Assembly (NCBI GenBank): GCA_964634465.1
Contig: CAZWLY010000006.1
Coordinates: forward strand, 169,563-233,562
DNA length: 64,000 bases
Direction: 5' to 3'
Origin: CAZWLY01 sp964634465
Lineage (GTDB): Bacteria; Desulfobacterota; Desulfarculia; G963662305
How positions within the stretch are numbered: the stretch's first letter is position 1; the number at the start of each line of letters is the position of its first letter. This document shows, piece by piece, positions 34,666 through 43,721 of this stretch. The notes below the pieces were generated by a model, which did not search any database, was not told the DNA's origin, and saw only the letters and a program-made list of their open reading frames with translations. The translations under genes were made by a program, and so were the position numbers.

Positions 34666-35015
34666 CCGCGCGAACGGTTGCTCGATCGACGCCATTCCCA
34701 TGTCCCCGTTGAAACGCCATCGGGGCGGGGATCGCTCTGATAATCGGCCTTGTCGGACCCAACCGGTCGGGACTCGCCGTCGCCTCGCCGGACACCCCGG
34801 CCGGACTGGGCGATCTCGGCCGTCCGCCCTGCCGGCTTCGATCGGCCCGGGGCGAGCCGCCCCGCTCATACCCGCCGCGGCGCCGGAAGGGAAATCGAGC
34901 GAGTTCGAGGCAAATATTTTCCCTTGACAACTGAATTTGACTCATCCTACGAATGCTATTAACAAACTAAATTCCATTCACTCAACCATCTCACCGCCAA
35001 AAAGGGTCAAACCCC
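34666..35015. other. 350-base gap upstream of tetR
   Basis: The first 240 bases are GC-rich with no supported gene; reading frames there are Arg/Pro-rich on both strands. From about 34905 the sequence turns AT-rich and contains the tetR promoter. No other feature is seen. Confidence 0.6.
34924..34953 (+). promoter_or_regulatory. tetR promoter
   Basis: Perfect TTGACA at 34924-34929, an 18-base spacer, TACGAA at 34948-34953. It lies in the AT-rich patch about 60 bases before the tetR ATG at 35016. Confidence 0.6.
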
Positions 35016-35648
35016 ATGGGTGTCGCCGAGAGACGAGCCCGCGAAAAGGAGGCGCGGCGTCTGCAGATAATGGACGCGGCCAAAAAGGTTTTTTCGGCCA
35101 AGGGCTTCAGTGGGGCAACCATGGAGGAGATCGCTGAAAGGGCCGAGCTGAGCCCGGCCACGCTCTACCTTTACTTCAAGAACAAGCACGATCTGTTCGC
35201 CTCGCTCAACCTGCGCATGCTTCACCACCTGGTGGAGCAGGTGGAGTGGCTCAAAAACAGGCCGGATCAGGAGCCGGCCGACAAAATCAGGGGATTCGCC
35301 GAGGCCATGTACGAGGTTTACGAATTCGACCCCCTGATCCTGATCAACGTTTTTCATCTCCAGGCCAGCGAGGGTTTGAACGAGCTGAGCCCGGAAATGG
35401 TCGAAGAGATCAACGGTTTGTCCGCCAAGGCCTTGCGGACCATCGCCCAGATTTTTGAACAGGGCATCCAGGAAGGAGTTTTCGAAGACCATCACCCCAC
35501 CGCCCTGGGCGACATCGTCTGGTCCCTCTTCGCCGGGTTGGTTCTCTGGGAGGAGAGCAAGCGCTTCTTCGATCCCGCCAAGCGCTTCTTGAAGCCGACC
35601 TTGGAGTTGGCCATGAAGATTCTGGCCAAAGGGGTGAGCAAGGGATGA
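35016..35648 (+). CDS. TetR/AcrR family regulator
   Basis: A 210-residue repressor-type protein. The N-terminal HTH spans about residues 12-58: RRLQIMDAAKKVFSAKGFSG, MEEIAERAELSPATLYLYF, KNKHDLFASL. The helical ligand-binding domain (about 70-205) has no recognisable specificity. Its position directly before the Liv/acyl-CoA ligase operon suggests it senses an acyl-CoA or the transported substrate, as for FadR/PaaR-type TetR proteins. A repeat copy separates it from livG. Confidence 0.87.
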   Translation: MGVAERRAREKEARRLQIMDAAKKVFSAKGFSGATMEEIAERAELSPATLYLYFKNKHDLFASLNLRMLHHLVEQVEWLKNRPDQEPADKIRGFAEAMYEVYEFDPLILINVFHLQASEGLNELSPEMVEEINGLSAKALRTIAQIFEQGIQEGVFEDHHPTALGDIVWSLFAGLVLWEESKRFFDPAKRFLKPTLELAMKILAKGVSKG

Positions 35649-35675
35649 AATCCGAAAAGACCCGACAGGCCGCCG

Positions 35676-35771
35676 ATGAACGACCCCGCCGCACGGGGCG
35701 CGGTATCGGCGGCAGACGCGGAGTCGTTCCTTTACGCCGCACGCCGCGGGGAACGACCCCTTCCGTGGGGA
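35676..35771 (+). repeat. dispersed structured intergenic repeat, copy B
   Basis: Second copy of the roughly 96-base element, between tetR and livG. It shares the blocks ATGAACGACCCCGCCGCA, GCGGAGTCGTTC, ACGCCGCACGCCGCGGGGAA and a CCCC-N-GGGG end hairpin with the copies at 8893 and 44874. Here both GCAAGC cores are altered to GCACG(G/C), with compensating changes that keep GC-rich pairing possible. Confidence 0.75.
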
Positions 35772-35823
35772 CTCAATGGCTGCAGGCCGCATGCGGCCGG
35801 CCGGTCGCGGAGGGCTGAGGGAC

Positions 35824-36594
35824 ATGGGTATTCTCACCGTCGAGGACGTCTCCTTGTCGTTCGGAGGGCTGAGGGTTCTCTCCGAAATCACCTTCGACGT
35901 CCAACCCGGCCATATCTTCGCCATCATCGGCCCCAACGGAGCGGGCAAGACCTCCATCCTCAACTGCATCGGCGGCTTCTACAAGCCAGATAGCGGCCGG
36001 ATCATCTTCGAGGGCCGCGACATCACCCGGTTGTCGCCGGACCGCCGGGCCGAGTTGGGCCTGGCCCGGACCTTCCAGAACATCGCCCTGTTCAGGGGCA
36101 TGACCGTCCTGGACAACATCAAGCTGGGGGCGCACGTCCACCTGAAGACCGGTCTCCTGTCGTCGCTTGTCTTCTGGGGGGCGGCCCACAAAGAGGAGAT
36201 GGCTCTCAGGGAGGAGATCGAGCGGGAGGTCATCGATTTCCTGGAGATCGAACCGATCAGGCGGCTGTCGGTCGGCTCGCTGGCCTACGGCCTGCAAAAG
36301 CGGGTCGAACTGGCCCGAGCCCTGGCCATGAAGCCCAAGGTGCTCCTGATGGACGAGCCGGTGGCCGGCATGAACGCCGAGGAGACCGAGGACATGGCCC
36401 GCTTCATTCTCGACATCAAGGAGGAGCGGGAGACGACCATCGTCTTGATCGAGCACGACATGAACGTGGTCATGGACATCAGCGACTACGTGGTGGTGGT
36501 CAATTTCGGCCAGAAAATCGCCGAAGGTTCGCCCCAGGAGGTGGCCAAACACCCCGAGGTGATCAAAGCCTATCTGGGAGAGAAGAAGGCCTAG
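35824..36594 (+). CDS. livG: branched-chain amino acid-type ABC transporter ATPase LivG
   Basis: A 256-residue ABC ATPase. Walker A GPNGAGKTS, Q-loop region LARTFQNIALF, ABC signature SLAYGLQKRVELARAL, Walker B VLLMDEPVAGM, switch His in LIEHDM. The LivG-specific insertion after the Q-loop is present (LGAHVHLKTGLLSSLVF). The start at ATG 35824 is supported by GAGGG upstream; an in-frame ATG at 35776 would run into repeat B. First gene of livGHMKF; one base separates it from livH. Confidence 0.93.
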   Translation: MGILTVEDVSLSFGGLRVLSEITFDVQPGHIFAIIGPNGAGKTSILNCIGGFYKPDSGRIIFEGRDITRLSPDRRAELGLARTFQNIALFRGMTVLDNIKLGAHVHLKTGLLSSLVFWGAAHKEEMALREEIEREVIDFLEIEPIRRLSVGSLAYGLQKRVELARALAMKPKVLLMDEPVAGMNAEETEDMARFILDIKEERETTIVLIEHDMNVVMDISDYVVVVNFGQKIAEGSPQEVAKHPEVIKAYLGEKKA

Positions 36595-36595
36595 G

Positions 36596-37480
36596 ATGGA
36601 TATCTTCCTGCAGATACTCGTCACCGGCGTCGCCGTCGGCGGCGTCTACGCCCTGATCGCCCTGGGCTTCGTCTTGATCTACAAGGCGACCAGCATCATC
36701 AACTTCGCCACCGGCGAGTTCATGATGATCGGGGCCTACCTGGCCTACACCTTCCTGGTCATGCTCGATCTGCCGGTGGTGCCGACCTTCATCGCGGTCA
36801 TGTTTTGCGCGGCCGGGTTGGGGTTCGTGGTCGAGCGGACCATCCTGCGCCACATGCTGGGCCAGCCGACCATCAGCATCGTCATGGTCACCATCGGGTT
36901 GGGGTCGATCCTGACCGGGTTGGCCGAAATCATCTGGAGTTCGGATTTCAGAAGCTACCCCCGCATCTTCCCCCGGGCGCCGCTGGATCTGGGCTTCGCC
37001 ATCCTGCCGTCAAATTTGTTCTACGGCTTTTTGATCGCCATGGCCGCGGTCACCGTCTTCGCCCTGATCTTCAAGTACGCCAAGATCGGCGTAGCCATGC
37101 GGGCCACGGCCAACGACCAGATGGCCGCCTTCTCCATGGGAATAAACGTCCGCAAGATGTTCACCGTGGCCTGGGCCTTCGGGGCCATCGCCTCGGCCGT
37201 CGGCGGGATGATCATCGGCAACATCGGCGGCATCCACCCCAATCTGGGACACATCGGGCTGAAGATATTCCCGGTGGTCATCCTGGGCGGACTGGACTCC
37301 ATCGGCGGGGCGATTCTGGGCGGCTTCATCGTCGGCGTCATCGAAAACCTGGCCGGGGCCTACCTGGACCCGTACCTGGGCGGCGGAGTCAAGGACCTGG
37401 CCCCGTTCGTCGTCCTGGTCTTGATCCTGATGATCAAACCCTACGGTCTGTTCGGTAAGGAGGAGATCGAGAGGCTATAG
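36596..37480 (+). CDS. livH: ABC transporter permease LivH
   Basis: A 294-residue inner-membrane permease with about eight hydrophobic segments. It has the LivH start GVAVGGVYALIALGFVLIYKAT and INFATGEFMMIGAY. The coupling-helix EAA-like region is AMRATANDQMAAFSMGINV, and the late motif is VVILGGLDSIGGAILGGFIVG. It forms a heterodimer channel with LivM. Packed one base behind livG. Confidence 0.94.
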   Translation: MDIFLQILVTGVAVGGVYALIALGFVLIYKATSIINFATGEFMMIGAYLAYTFLVMLDLPVVPTFIAVMFCAAGLGFVVERTILRHMLGQPTISIVMVTIGLGSILTGLAEIIWSSDFRSYPRIFPRAPLDLGFAILPSNLFYGFLIAMAAVTVFALIFKYAKIGVAMRATANDQMAAFSMGINVRKMFTVAWAFGAIASAVGGMIIGNIGGIHPNLGHIGLKIFPVVILGGLDSIGGAILGGFIVGVIENLAGAYLDPYLGGGVKDLAPFVVLVLILMIKPYGLFGKEEIERL

Positions 37481-37603
37481 TGTCTCGTCCCGTGAACGAA
37501 TCATCTCGTCAGCCGGACGCCCCGAATATGGAACTTGTCTGCGGAACGCCGCATAAGTTCCAAGCGGCGAAATGGAGAATCGGCGGGCGGTGGAGAGGGC
37601 TTA

Positions 37604-38647
37604 ATGCGCATCGGTGATTTCAAGGAGACCTACGCCGCCGACGAGGCCGTCTTCAGGACGCCCACGGTTCGCTTGTGGCTGGGGGCGCTCATCGTCGGCC
37701 TCCTGGTCTTCCCCTTCCTGGCCGGCGACTACCTGCTCTATATCGCCAACCTGACCGGCATCGCCGTGGTGGCCGCGTTGGGCCTCAACATCCTGACCGG
37801 CTTTGCCGGCCAGATCTCCCTGGGGCATGCCGCCTTCATCGGCGTCGGGGCCTACACCGCCGCCATCCTGGCCACCCGCCTCAACCTGCCCTTTCTCCTC
37901 TGCCTGCCGCTGGCCGGACTGTCGGCCTCCTTCTTCGGGGTGATCGTCGGCGCGCCCTCGATGCGGATGAAGGGGCTCTACCTGTGCATCGCCACCCTGG
38001 CCGCCCAGATGATCTTCGGCTTCGTCTTCGTCCACTGGGAGTCGATGACCGGCGGCATCCGGGGCATCAACGTCCCCACGGCCGAAATCTTCGGTTTCGA
38101 GTTGACCAACGAGTTCCGTTTCTACTTCGTCACCCTCGTCCTGGCCGTCATGGCCGTGACCGCCGCCCGAAACATCTTCAGGACCAGAGTCGGCCGGGCC
38201 TTCATCGCCATCCGCGATCGCGACATCAGCGCCGAACTGATGGGCATCAACCTCTTCCGCTACAAGCTCTACGCCTTCGCCGCCAGTTCGTTCTTCGCCG
38301 GCGTGGCCGGCTGCATGTGGGTCTTCTTCATCAAGATGGTCACCCCGGAGCACTTCCCGCTCCACGAGAGCATCAGGTATCTGGCGATGATCATCGTCGG
38401 CGGGTTGGGCAGTGTCTTGGGGACCATCTTCGGGGCGATCTTCATGACCATCGTTCCCGAGGTGCTCCAGCACACCCTGGGCCTGTTCAAGACGGTCTTC
38501 CCCAACGCCATGAATTACCTCTTCCCGCTCCAGACGGTGGTCTTCGGGTTGTTGATCGTCGTCTTTTTGGTCTTTGAACCCCACGGCCTGGCCGAGATGT
38601 GGCGGCGGGTCAAGGACTATTTCCGCCTCTGGCCTTTCGAGAACTGA
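37604..38647 (+). CDS. livM: ABC transporter permease LivM
   Basis: A 347-residue permease with about nine hydrophobic segments. Family motifs: LNILTGFAGQISLGHAAFIG, GVGAYTAAILA, IRDRDISAELMGINL as coupling helix, and IVGGLGSVLGTIFGAIFM. ATG 37604 is chosen because GGAGAGGG lies just upstream, dropping a 23-residue Arg/Gly-rich extension. It follows livH after 123 bases, an unusually large gap for a liv operon, in which I see no other feature. Confidence 0.93.
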   Translation: MRIGDFKETYAADEAVFRTPTVRLWLGALIVGLLVFPFLAGDYLLYIANLTGIAVVAALGLNILTGFAGQISLGHAAFIGVGAYTAAILATRLNLPFLLCLPLAGLSASFFGVIVGAPSMRMKGLYLCIATLAAQMIFGFVFVHWESMTGGIRGINVPTAEIFGFELTNEFRFYFVTLVLAVMAVTAARNIFRTRVGRAFIAIRDRDISAELMGINLFRYKLYAFAASSFFAGVAGCMWVFFIKMVTPEHFPLHESIRYLAMIIVGGLGSVLGTIFGAIFMTIVPEVLQHTLGLFKTVFPNAMNYLFPLQTVVFGLLIVVFLVFEPHGLAEMWRRVKDYFRLWPFEN

Positions 38648-38694
38648 GGCCCAAGGGCGGGTGGCTTTTCACTTCGCAGACGAAGGAGGGCTCC

Positions 38695-39879
38695 ATGAAA
38701 ACTCAACGGACGTTGCTTGTGGCGTTGATCGTCGGTCTGTCGCTGGCGTTGGCGGCGGCGCCGGTTCTGGCCGAGACGATCAAGATCGGAGCCGGACAGC
38801 CGCTGACCGGTCGCTTCGCCTTCGCCGGCAAGCAGATCCACGCCGGTTTGCAAGACTCTTTGACCTACGCCAACGAGAAGGGCGGCATCAACGGCAAAAA
38901 GATCGAGTACATCTTCGAGGACACCGGCTACGATCTGAAGCGGGCCATCGCCTCCTTCAAAAAGATGATGGCTCAGTACCATCCGGTGATCATGTTCGGC
39001 GAGTCGACCGGCGTGGGCAAGGCCATGGCCCCGGAGATCAACTCCCGTTACCACTGCGTCTACGGCTCGACCTCGTTCTCGGCCGAGTTGGCCGACCGGT
39101 CCAAGAACCCCTACATGTTCGTCAGCGGCCCGACCTACTCCCAGCAGTTCGGCGTGCTCTTGAAGTACATCGCCACCCACCCGAAAAAGAAGGGCAAGAA
39201 GCCGACGATGGCCTTCTTCTACAGCGACACCGAGTTCGGCCGCGACCCGATCCCCTACGCCCGTCAGATGGCCAAGAAGCTGGGCGTGGAGGTGGTGGCC
39301 GAGGAGATCACCCCGGTCGGCTCGGTTGACGTGACCAGCCAGTTGATGGACCTCAAGCGCAAGAAGCCCGATTACTGCATCTTCCAGGGTTACGTGGTCC
39401 CGCCCATTCCGGCGGTCATCAGGGGCGCCAAGGACTACGGCCTGGACATCACCTTCATGGGCACCTTCTGGACCATGAGCAAGATGCTTCTGGGCGCGCT
39501 CAAGGCCGACGCCGAGGGCTACATGGGCGTCAATCCCTACGCCTACTGGGACGACACCAGCGCGCCGATGATCAAGGAGATCCGGGCGTTCAACAAAAAG
39601 TACCACCCCAAGGTCGAGTACCGGCCCAACTCCTACATGCAGGGCTGGTTCACCGGCATGATCTTCGTCAAGCTGTTGAAGATGGCCGACGACAAGGGGT
39701 TGGCGCTGACCGGCGAAAACCTGAAGGACATGATCCCCTTGATCAAAGACTGGGACACCGGCGGTCTGACCGGCAAGGTCAGCTTCAAGAAGACCAACGC
39801 CGCCGCGGTCGGCAAGGTCTACAGGGCCTCGGGCGGCAAGTTCGTGGCCGCCTCCGACTGGATCTATCTGGAAGAATAA
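38695..39879 (+). CDS. livK: ABC transporter substrate-binding protein LivK-like
   Basis: A 394-residue periplasmic binding protein. Signal peptide about residues 1-25 (TLLVALIVGLSLALAAAPVLA then ETIKIG). Type I periplasmic-binding fold starts at IKIGAGQPLTGRFAFAGKQI and includes GGINGKKIEYIFEDTGYD and the hinge-side AFFYSDTEFGRDPIP. The sequence is divergent from true leucine-binding proteins and closer to the broad Peripla_BP_6 group, which binds amino acids, aromatic acids or amides. AAGGAGGG precedes ATG 38695. Followed by a strong hairpin. Confidence 0.9.
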   Translation: MKTQRTLLVALIVGLSLALAAAPVLAETIKIGAGQPLTGRFAFAGKQIHAGLQDSLTYANEKGGINGKKIEYIFEDTGYDLKRAIASFKKMMAQYHPVIMFGESTGVGKAMAPEINSRYHCVYGSTSFSAELADRSKNPYMFVSGPTYSQQFGVLLKYIATHPKKKGKKPTMAFFYSDTEFGRDPIPYARQMAKKLGVEVVAEEITPVGSVDVTSQLMDLKRKKPDYCIFQGYVVPPIPAVIRGAKDYGLDITFMGTFWTMSKMLLGALKADAEGYMGVNPYAYWDDTSAPMIKEIRAFNKKYHPKVEYRPNSYMQGWFTGMIFVKLLKMADDKGLALTGENLKDMIPLIKDWDTGGLTGKVSFKKTNAAAVGKVYRASGGKFVAASDWIYLEE

Positions 39880-39889
39880 ACCGTTCCCT

Positions 39890-39919
39890 CCGGGACCCGT
39901 CCCGGGCGACGGGTCCCGG
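39890..39919 (+). other. 12-bp perfect hairpin between livK and livF
   Basis: CCGGGACCCGTC and GACGGGTCCCGG are exact inverted repeats around a 6-base loop, 11 bases after the livK stop. There is no T-run. It is probably a 3' stabiliser or partial terminator that raises binding-protein over ATPase mRNA, as known for hairpins after binding-protein genes such as malE. Confidence 0.75.
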
Positions 39920-39949
39920 ACCAAACCGAGGATGAAGGACTAGGCGAGC

Positions 39950-40753
39950 ATGGCCCCGCTCCTGAAGGTCAACAACATCGAGGTGATCTACAACCACGTC
40001 GTCCTGGTCCTCAAGGGCCTCTCCCTGGAGGTGGAGGAGGGGACGATCGTCTCCCTTCTGGGCAGCAACGGAGCCGGCAAATCGACCACGCTCAAGGCCA
40101 TCAGCGGCTTCTTGCCTCTGGAAGACGGGGAGATCACCGACGGCTGGATCGAGTATTTGGGCCGGCCGCTCACCGGCGAGTCCCCCGACCAGCGGGTCAA
40201 GCGGGGCATCTTCCAGGTCCTGGAGGGCCGGCGGATCTTCGAAGAGCTGACCGTCGAGGAGAACCTCGTCTGCGGGGCCTACATCAGAAAGGGCGGGGCC
40301 GAGGTCAAGGCCGACCTGGAGAAGTGCTTCACCTACTTTCCCCTGCTCAAAGACCGGCTCAAGCGGACGGCGGGGTATCTTAGCGGCGGCGAGCAACAGA
40401 TGCTGGCCATCAGCCGGGCGCTTCTGGCCCGCCCCAAACTGATGATGCTCGACGAGCCGTCCCTCGGCCTGGCCCCGATGCTGGTCGAGGAGATCTTCGG
40501 CATCATCCAGGAGATCAACAAGAACGAGGGGACGACCATCCTCTTGGTCGAGCAAAACGCCCAGATGGCGCTCTCGGTGAGCTCCTACGGCTACATCATG
40601 GAGAACGGCCGGGTCGTCTTGGACGGACCGGTCGAACGACTGGTCAACGACCCCGACGTCCAGGAGTTCTACCTGGGCATGGGCGCCGGCGGCGGCCGGA
40701 AGAGCTACCGGGAGGTCAAGCATTACAAGCGGAGGAAGCGTTGGCTGAGCTGA
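39950..40753 (+). CDS. livF: ABC transporter ATPase LivF
   Basis: A 267-residue ABC ATPase. Walker A GSNGAGKSTTLKAISG, LivF-type FQVLEGRRIFEELTVEENL, signature YLSGGEQQMLAISRAL, Walker B LMMLDEPSLGLAP, switch His replaced by the LivF-typical LVEQNA. The C-terminus has a basic tail (KSYREVKHYKRRKRW). Its last 13 bases overlap the TTG start of the CoA ligase, coupling transport to substrate activation. Confidence 0.94.
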   Translation: MAPLLKVNNIEVIYNHVVLVLKGLSLEVEEGTIVSLLGSNGAGKSTTLKAISGFLPLEDGEITDGWIEYLGRPLTGESPDQRVKRGIFQVLEGRRIFEELTVEENLVCGAYIRKGGAEVKADLEKCFTYFPLLKDRLKRTAGYLSGGEQQMLAISRALLARPKLMMLDEPSLGLAPMLVEEIFGIIQEINKNEGTTILLVEQNAQMALSVSSYGYIMENGRVVLDGPVERLVNDPDVQEFYLGMGAGGGRKSYREVKHYKRRKRWLS

Positions 40754-42552
40754 CCTACAAGACCCTGGGCCAATTCTTCTTCGACCGGGTGGCCGAGCGC
40801 GGCGACCGGGTCGCCCTGCGCGAGAAGGACTTCGGCATCTGGCAGCGGGTGACCTGGAACGATTACCTGGGCCACGTCAAGCGCTTCGCCCTGGGCCTCA
40901 TCTCCCTGGGGTTCGAGCGAGGCGACAAACTGGCCATCATCTCCGAGAACTGCCGGGAGTGGCTCTACGCCGACCTGGCCGCCATCTGCCTGGGCGGGGT
41001 GACGGTCGGGGTCTATCCGACCAGTCCCTATCCCGAGGTCCACTACGTGGTCAAGCACTCCGACTCCAGCTTCGTCGTCTGCGAGGACCAGGAGCAGACG
41101 GACAAGATCCTGGAGGTCATCGACGACCTGCCGCTCATCAAAAAGATCATCGTCAAGGACATGAAAGGGCTGAGGCACTACCCCAAGGAGAACATCCTCT
41201 CCTTCGAGGAGGTGGAGCGGCGGGGAGCCGAGTTGGACCGCAAGCGGCCCGAGCTGTTCGACGAGGAGGTCGCCAAGGGCGACCCGGAGGACGTGTGCAT
41301 CATGGTCTACACCTCCGGGACCACCGGCCCGCCCAAGGGGGCGATGATCAACCACCGCAACATCGAGGCCATGACCGCGGCCATGGTCGAAGCCATCGGG
41401 GCCACGGAGGAAGACTCGGTCGTCTCCTACTTGCCGCTGTGTCACGTGGCCGAACGCATCTTCTCCCTTTTCCTGCCGATGTACCTGGGCCTGACGGTCA
41501 ACTTCGCCGAGAGCATCGCCACCATCCAAAACGACCTGCGGGAGATCGGGCCGACCATCTTCCTGGGCGTGCCCCGCATCTGGGAGAAGCTCCAGTCCTC
41601 CATCCTGATCAAGATCAAGGACTCGGCCGCCTACAAGCGCTGGCTGTTCGAGAAATGCCTCGCCGTCGGCGGCCGGGCGGCCGAAAAGCGACTGGCCGGC
41701 GAGAGGCTCGGCCCCGGCCTCAAACTGGCCTGGTGGTTGAGCTACTTCGTCATGCTCAGGGCGCTCCAAAACTTCGCCGGCTTAAGAAAGGTCCGCTTCT
41801 GCTTCTCCGCCGCCGCGCCGATCAGCCCGGAGGTGCTGCGCTTCTTCCACGCCATCGGCGTTCGGGTCAAGGAGGGCTACGGCATGACCGAATCGACGGG
41901 CCTGTCCTTCATCCACATGGGCGACGACATCAAGATTGGTACGGTCGGCAAGCCGGTGTCGTGCATCGAGTTCAAGCTCGGCCCGGGCGGCGAGTTGCTC
42001 AAACGGGGCGAGAGCATCTTTGTCGGCTACTACCGCAACGAGGAGGCGACGAAGAAGACCATCGTCGACGGCTGGCTCCACACCGGCGACGTGGCCGAGG
42101 TAGACGAGGACGGCCATTTGAAGATCGTCGATCGAATGAAGGACATCATCATCACCTCGGGCGGCAAGAACATCGCTCCCTCGGAGATCGAGAACGCGCT
42201 GAAGGTCAGCCCCTACATTAAGGAGGCGATCATCATCGGCGACAATCGCAAGTTCCTCTCGGCCCTGATCCAGATCGACTTCGAGAACGTCGGCAAATGG
42301 GCCACCGACAACCGTATCGCCTACACCAACTTCAAGAACCTGTCCCAAAACCCCCGGGTCCGCGAGTTGATCCAGGCCGAGGTGGACCGGGTCAACGAGC
42401 GTTTCGCCCGGGTGGAGAACGTCCGCAAGTTCCATCTGTTGACCAAGGAACTGGACCACGACGACGACGAGATGACGGCCACGATGAAGGTCAGGCGAAA
42501 GAACATCTACGAGAAGTTCGCCGAGGAGATCGAGGCCATCTACGCCTCTTAA
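40741..42552 (+). CDS. long-chain-type acyl-CoA ligase (AMP-forming)
   Basis: A 603-residue ANL-superfamily ligase. P-loop VYTSGTTGPPKGAM, adenine motif GYGMTESTGLSFIH, hinge/ribose motif GWLHTGDVAEVDEDG and DRMKDIIITSGGKNIAPSEIE. The insert around residues 255-330 is typical of FAA1/FadD15-type ligases for longer acids. The start is TTG 40741, decided by GGAGGAA eight bases upstream inside livF. Coupling to livF suggests the Liv system imports a carboxylic acid that is then activated. The substrate is not defined. Confidence 0.92.
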   Translation: MAELTYKTLGQFFFDRVAERGDRVALREKDFGIWQRVTWNDYLGHVKRFALGLISLGFERGDKLAIISENCREWLYADLAAICLGGVTVGVYPTSPYPEVHYVVKHSDSSFVVCEDQEQTDKILEVIDDLPLIKKIIVKDMKGLRHYPKENILSFEEVERRGAELDRKRPELFDEEVAKGDPEDVCIMVYTSGTTGPPKGAMINHRNIEAMTAAMVEAIGATEEDSVVSYLPLCHVAERIFSLFLPMYLGLTVNFAESIATIQNDLREIGPTIFLGVPRIWEKLQSSILIKIKDSAAYKRWLFEKCLAVGGRAAEKRLAGERLGPGLKLAWWLSYFVMLRALQNFAGLRKVRFCFSAAAPISPEVLRFFHAIGVRVKEGYGMTESTGLSFIHMGDDIKIGTVGKPVSCIEFKLGPGGELLKRGESIFVGYYRNEEATKKTIVDGWLHTGDVAEVDEDGHLKIVDRMKDIIITSGGKNIAPSEIENALKVSPYIKEAIIIGDNRKFLSALIQIDFENVGKWATDNRIAYTNFKNLSQNPRVRELIQAEVDRVNERFARVENVRKFHLLTKELDHDDDEMTATMKVRRKNIYEKFAEEIEAIYAS

Positions 42553-42680
42553 GGCCGGGCATCGAGTCAGAGGGATCGTCGCCAGGGGCCGAACTCGCCG
42601 GTCAGAGGCGAAGCTCAAGCGTTTCGGCCCCCAGGCGTAGGCGGCGGTATGCCGATGGGGCGAAACCCCGTTCCCGCTTT

Positions 42681-43721
42681 CTATCCCCCGGCGGCGAATC
42701 GTTCGGCGCGGGTCCGCTCCTCCTCGAGCGGGGCCTGGGAAGGGGATGGGCGGCCGGAGCCGGCCGGGACGGCGGCGTCGCTCTCTTCGGGACTCCGGGG
42801 CTCGATCTCACCGTTGAGCGGCTCCCAGGTCTTCGGCTTGAACTCGGCCAGGAGGATGCCGGCCACGATCAGCCCTCCGCCCAGAACGCCCCACCGACCC
42901 ATGGTCTCGCCCAGCCAGAACCAGGCGAAGAGGGCGGCGAAGACCGGCTCCAGGGTGTAGATGATCGCCGTCCGGGTCGGGGTGGTGAAACGCTGGGCCC
43001 AGGCCTGACCCCAGAAGGCGAAGACGGTGCAGGAAAGGGCCAGAAAGAGGCCGGCGCCGTAGACTTCGGCCGGCAGGTCGTACTCGGCCTGGCCGGCGGC
43101 CACGGACCAGAGAAGGCTCAAGGCGACCACCAGGCAGAACTGGACGAAGGTCAGCCAGAAAGCGTCCCGGTTGGGGGCGAAGCGGCCGACGGCCAGGATG
43201 TGGCCGGCGCAGAAGAAGGCGCAGACAAAGGTCCAGACATCGCCGACATTGAAGGGTACGCCCTGGGCCTGATCGGTGAAGGTGAACAGGTAGAGCCCGA
43301 GAAAGGCCAAGGCGGCGCCGACCATGGCCCACGGCGAGGGCAACCGCTTGAAGAGCACAATGGCCAGAAGCGGCACCAAAACGACGTTCAGCCCGGTGAT
43401 GAAGCCGCTGCGCGAGGCGGTGGTGTAGACCAGACCGACCGCCTGGGTCAAAAAGGCGGAGAAGAGAAAAAAGCCGCAGATCAGCCCCGGCTTGATTATG
43501 GCCGGGCTGAAGGTCTTGCGCCGGGCGTAGGCCACCGGGAGCAGCATGGCCAGCGCCAGGGCGAAACGGATGGTCAGGAAGTTGGCCGGGCCGGTCGTCT
43601 CCATGGCCTCCTTGACCAAAGCGAAGGAGGTGCCCCAGAAAACGGTCACCCCGACCAAAGTCAGATCGGCCGCAATCCGTCTCGCTCTGCCGGCTCGTTC
43701 CACCATGTGAGACTCAGACAT
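42681..43721 (-). CDS. EamA/DMT family transporter
   Basis: A 346-residue drug/metabolite-type permease with about ten hydrophobic segments in two EamA repeats. Repeat 1 begins DLTLVGVTVFWGTSFALVKE and contains RFALALAMLLP; repeat 2 contains EVYGAGLFLALSCTVFAFWG, TLEPVFAALFAWFWLGE and GGGLIVAGILLAEFK, the canonical end. A roughly 40-residue charged cytosolic tail follows, longer than usual. The likely start at 43721 lies within the end of the upstream YchF-like gene (8-base overlap); ATG 43706 is an alternative. The substrate is unknown. Confidence 0.85.
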   Translation of the reverse strand: MSESHMVERAGRARRIAADLTLVGVTVFWGTSFALVKEAMETTGPANFLTIRFALALAMLLPVAYARRKTFSPAIIKPGLICGFFLFSAFLTQAVGLVYTTASRSGFITGLNVVLVPLLAIVLFKRLPSPWAMVGAALAFLGLYLFTFTDQAQGVPFNVGDVWTFVCAFFCAGHILAVGRFAPNRDAFWLTFVQFCLVVALSLLWSVAAGQAEYDLPAEVYGAGLFLALSCTVFAFWGQAWAQRFTTPTRTAIIYTLEPVFAALFAWFWLGETMGRWGVLGGGLIVAGILLAEFKPKTWEPLNGEIEPRSPEESDAAVPAGSGRPSPSQAPLEEERTRAERFAAGG

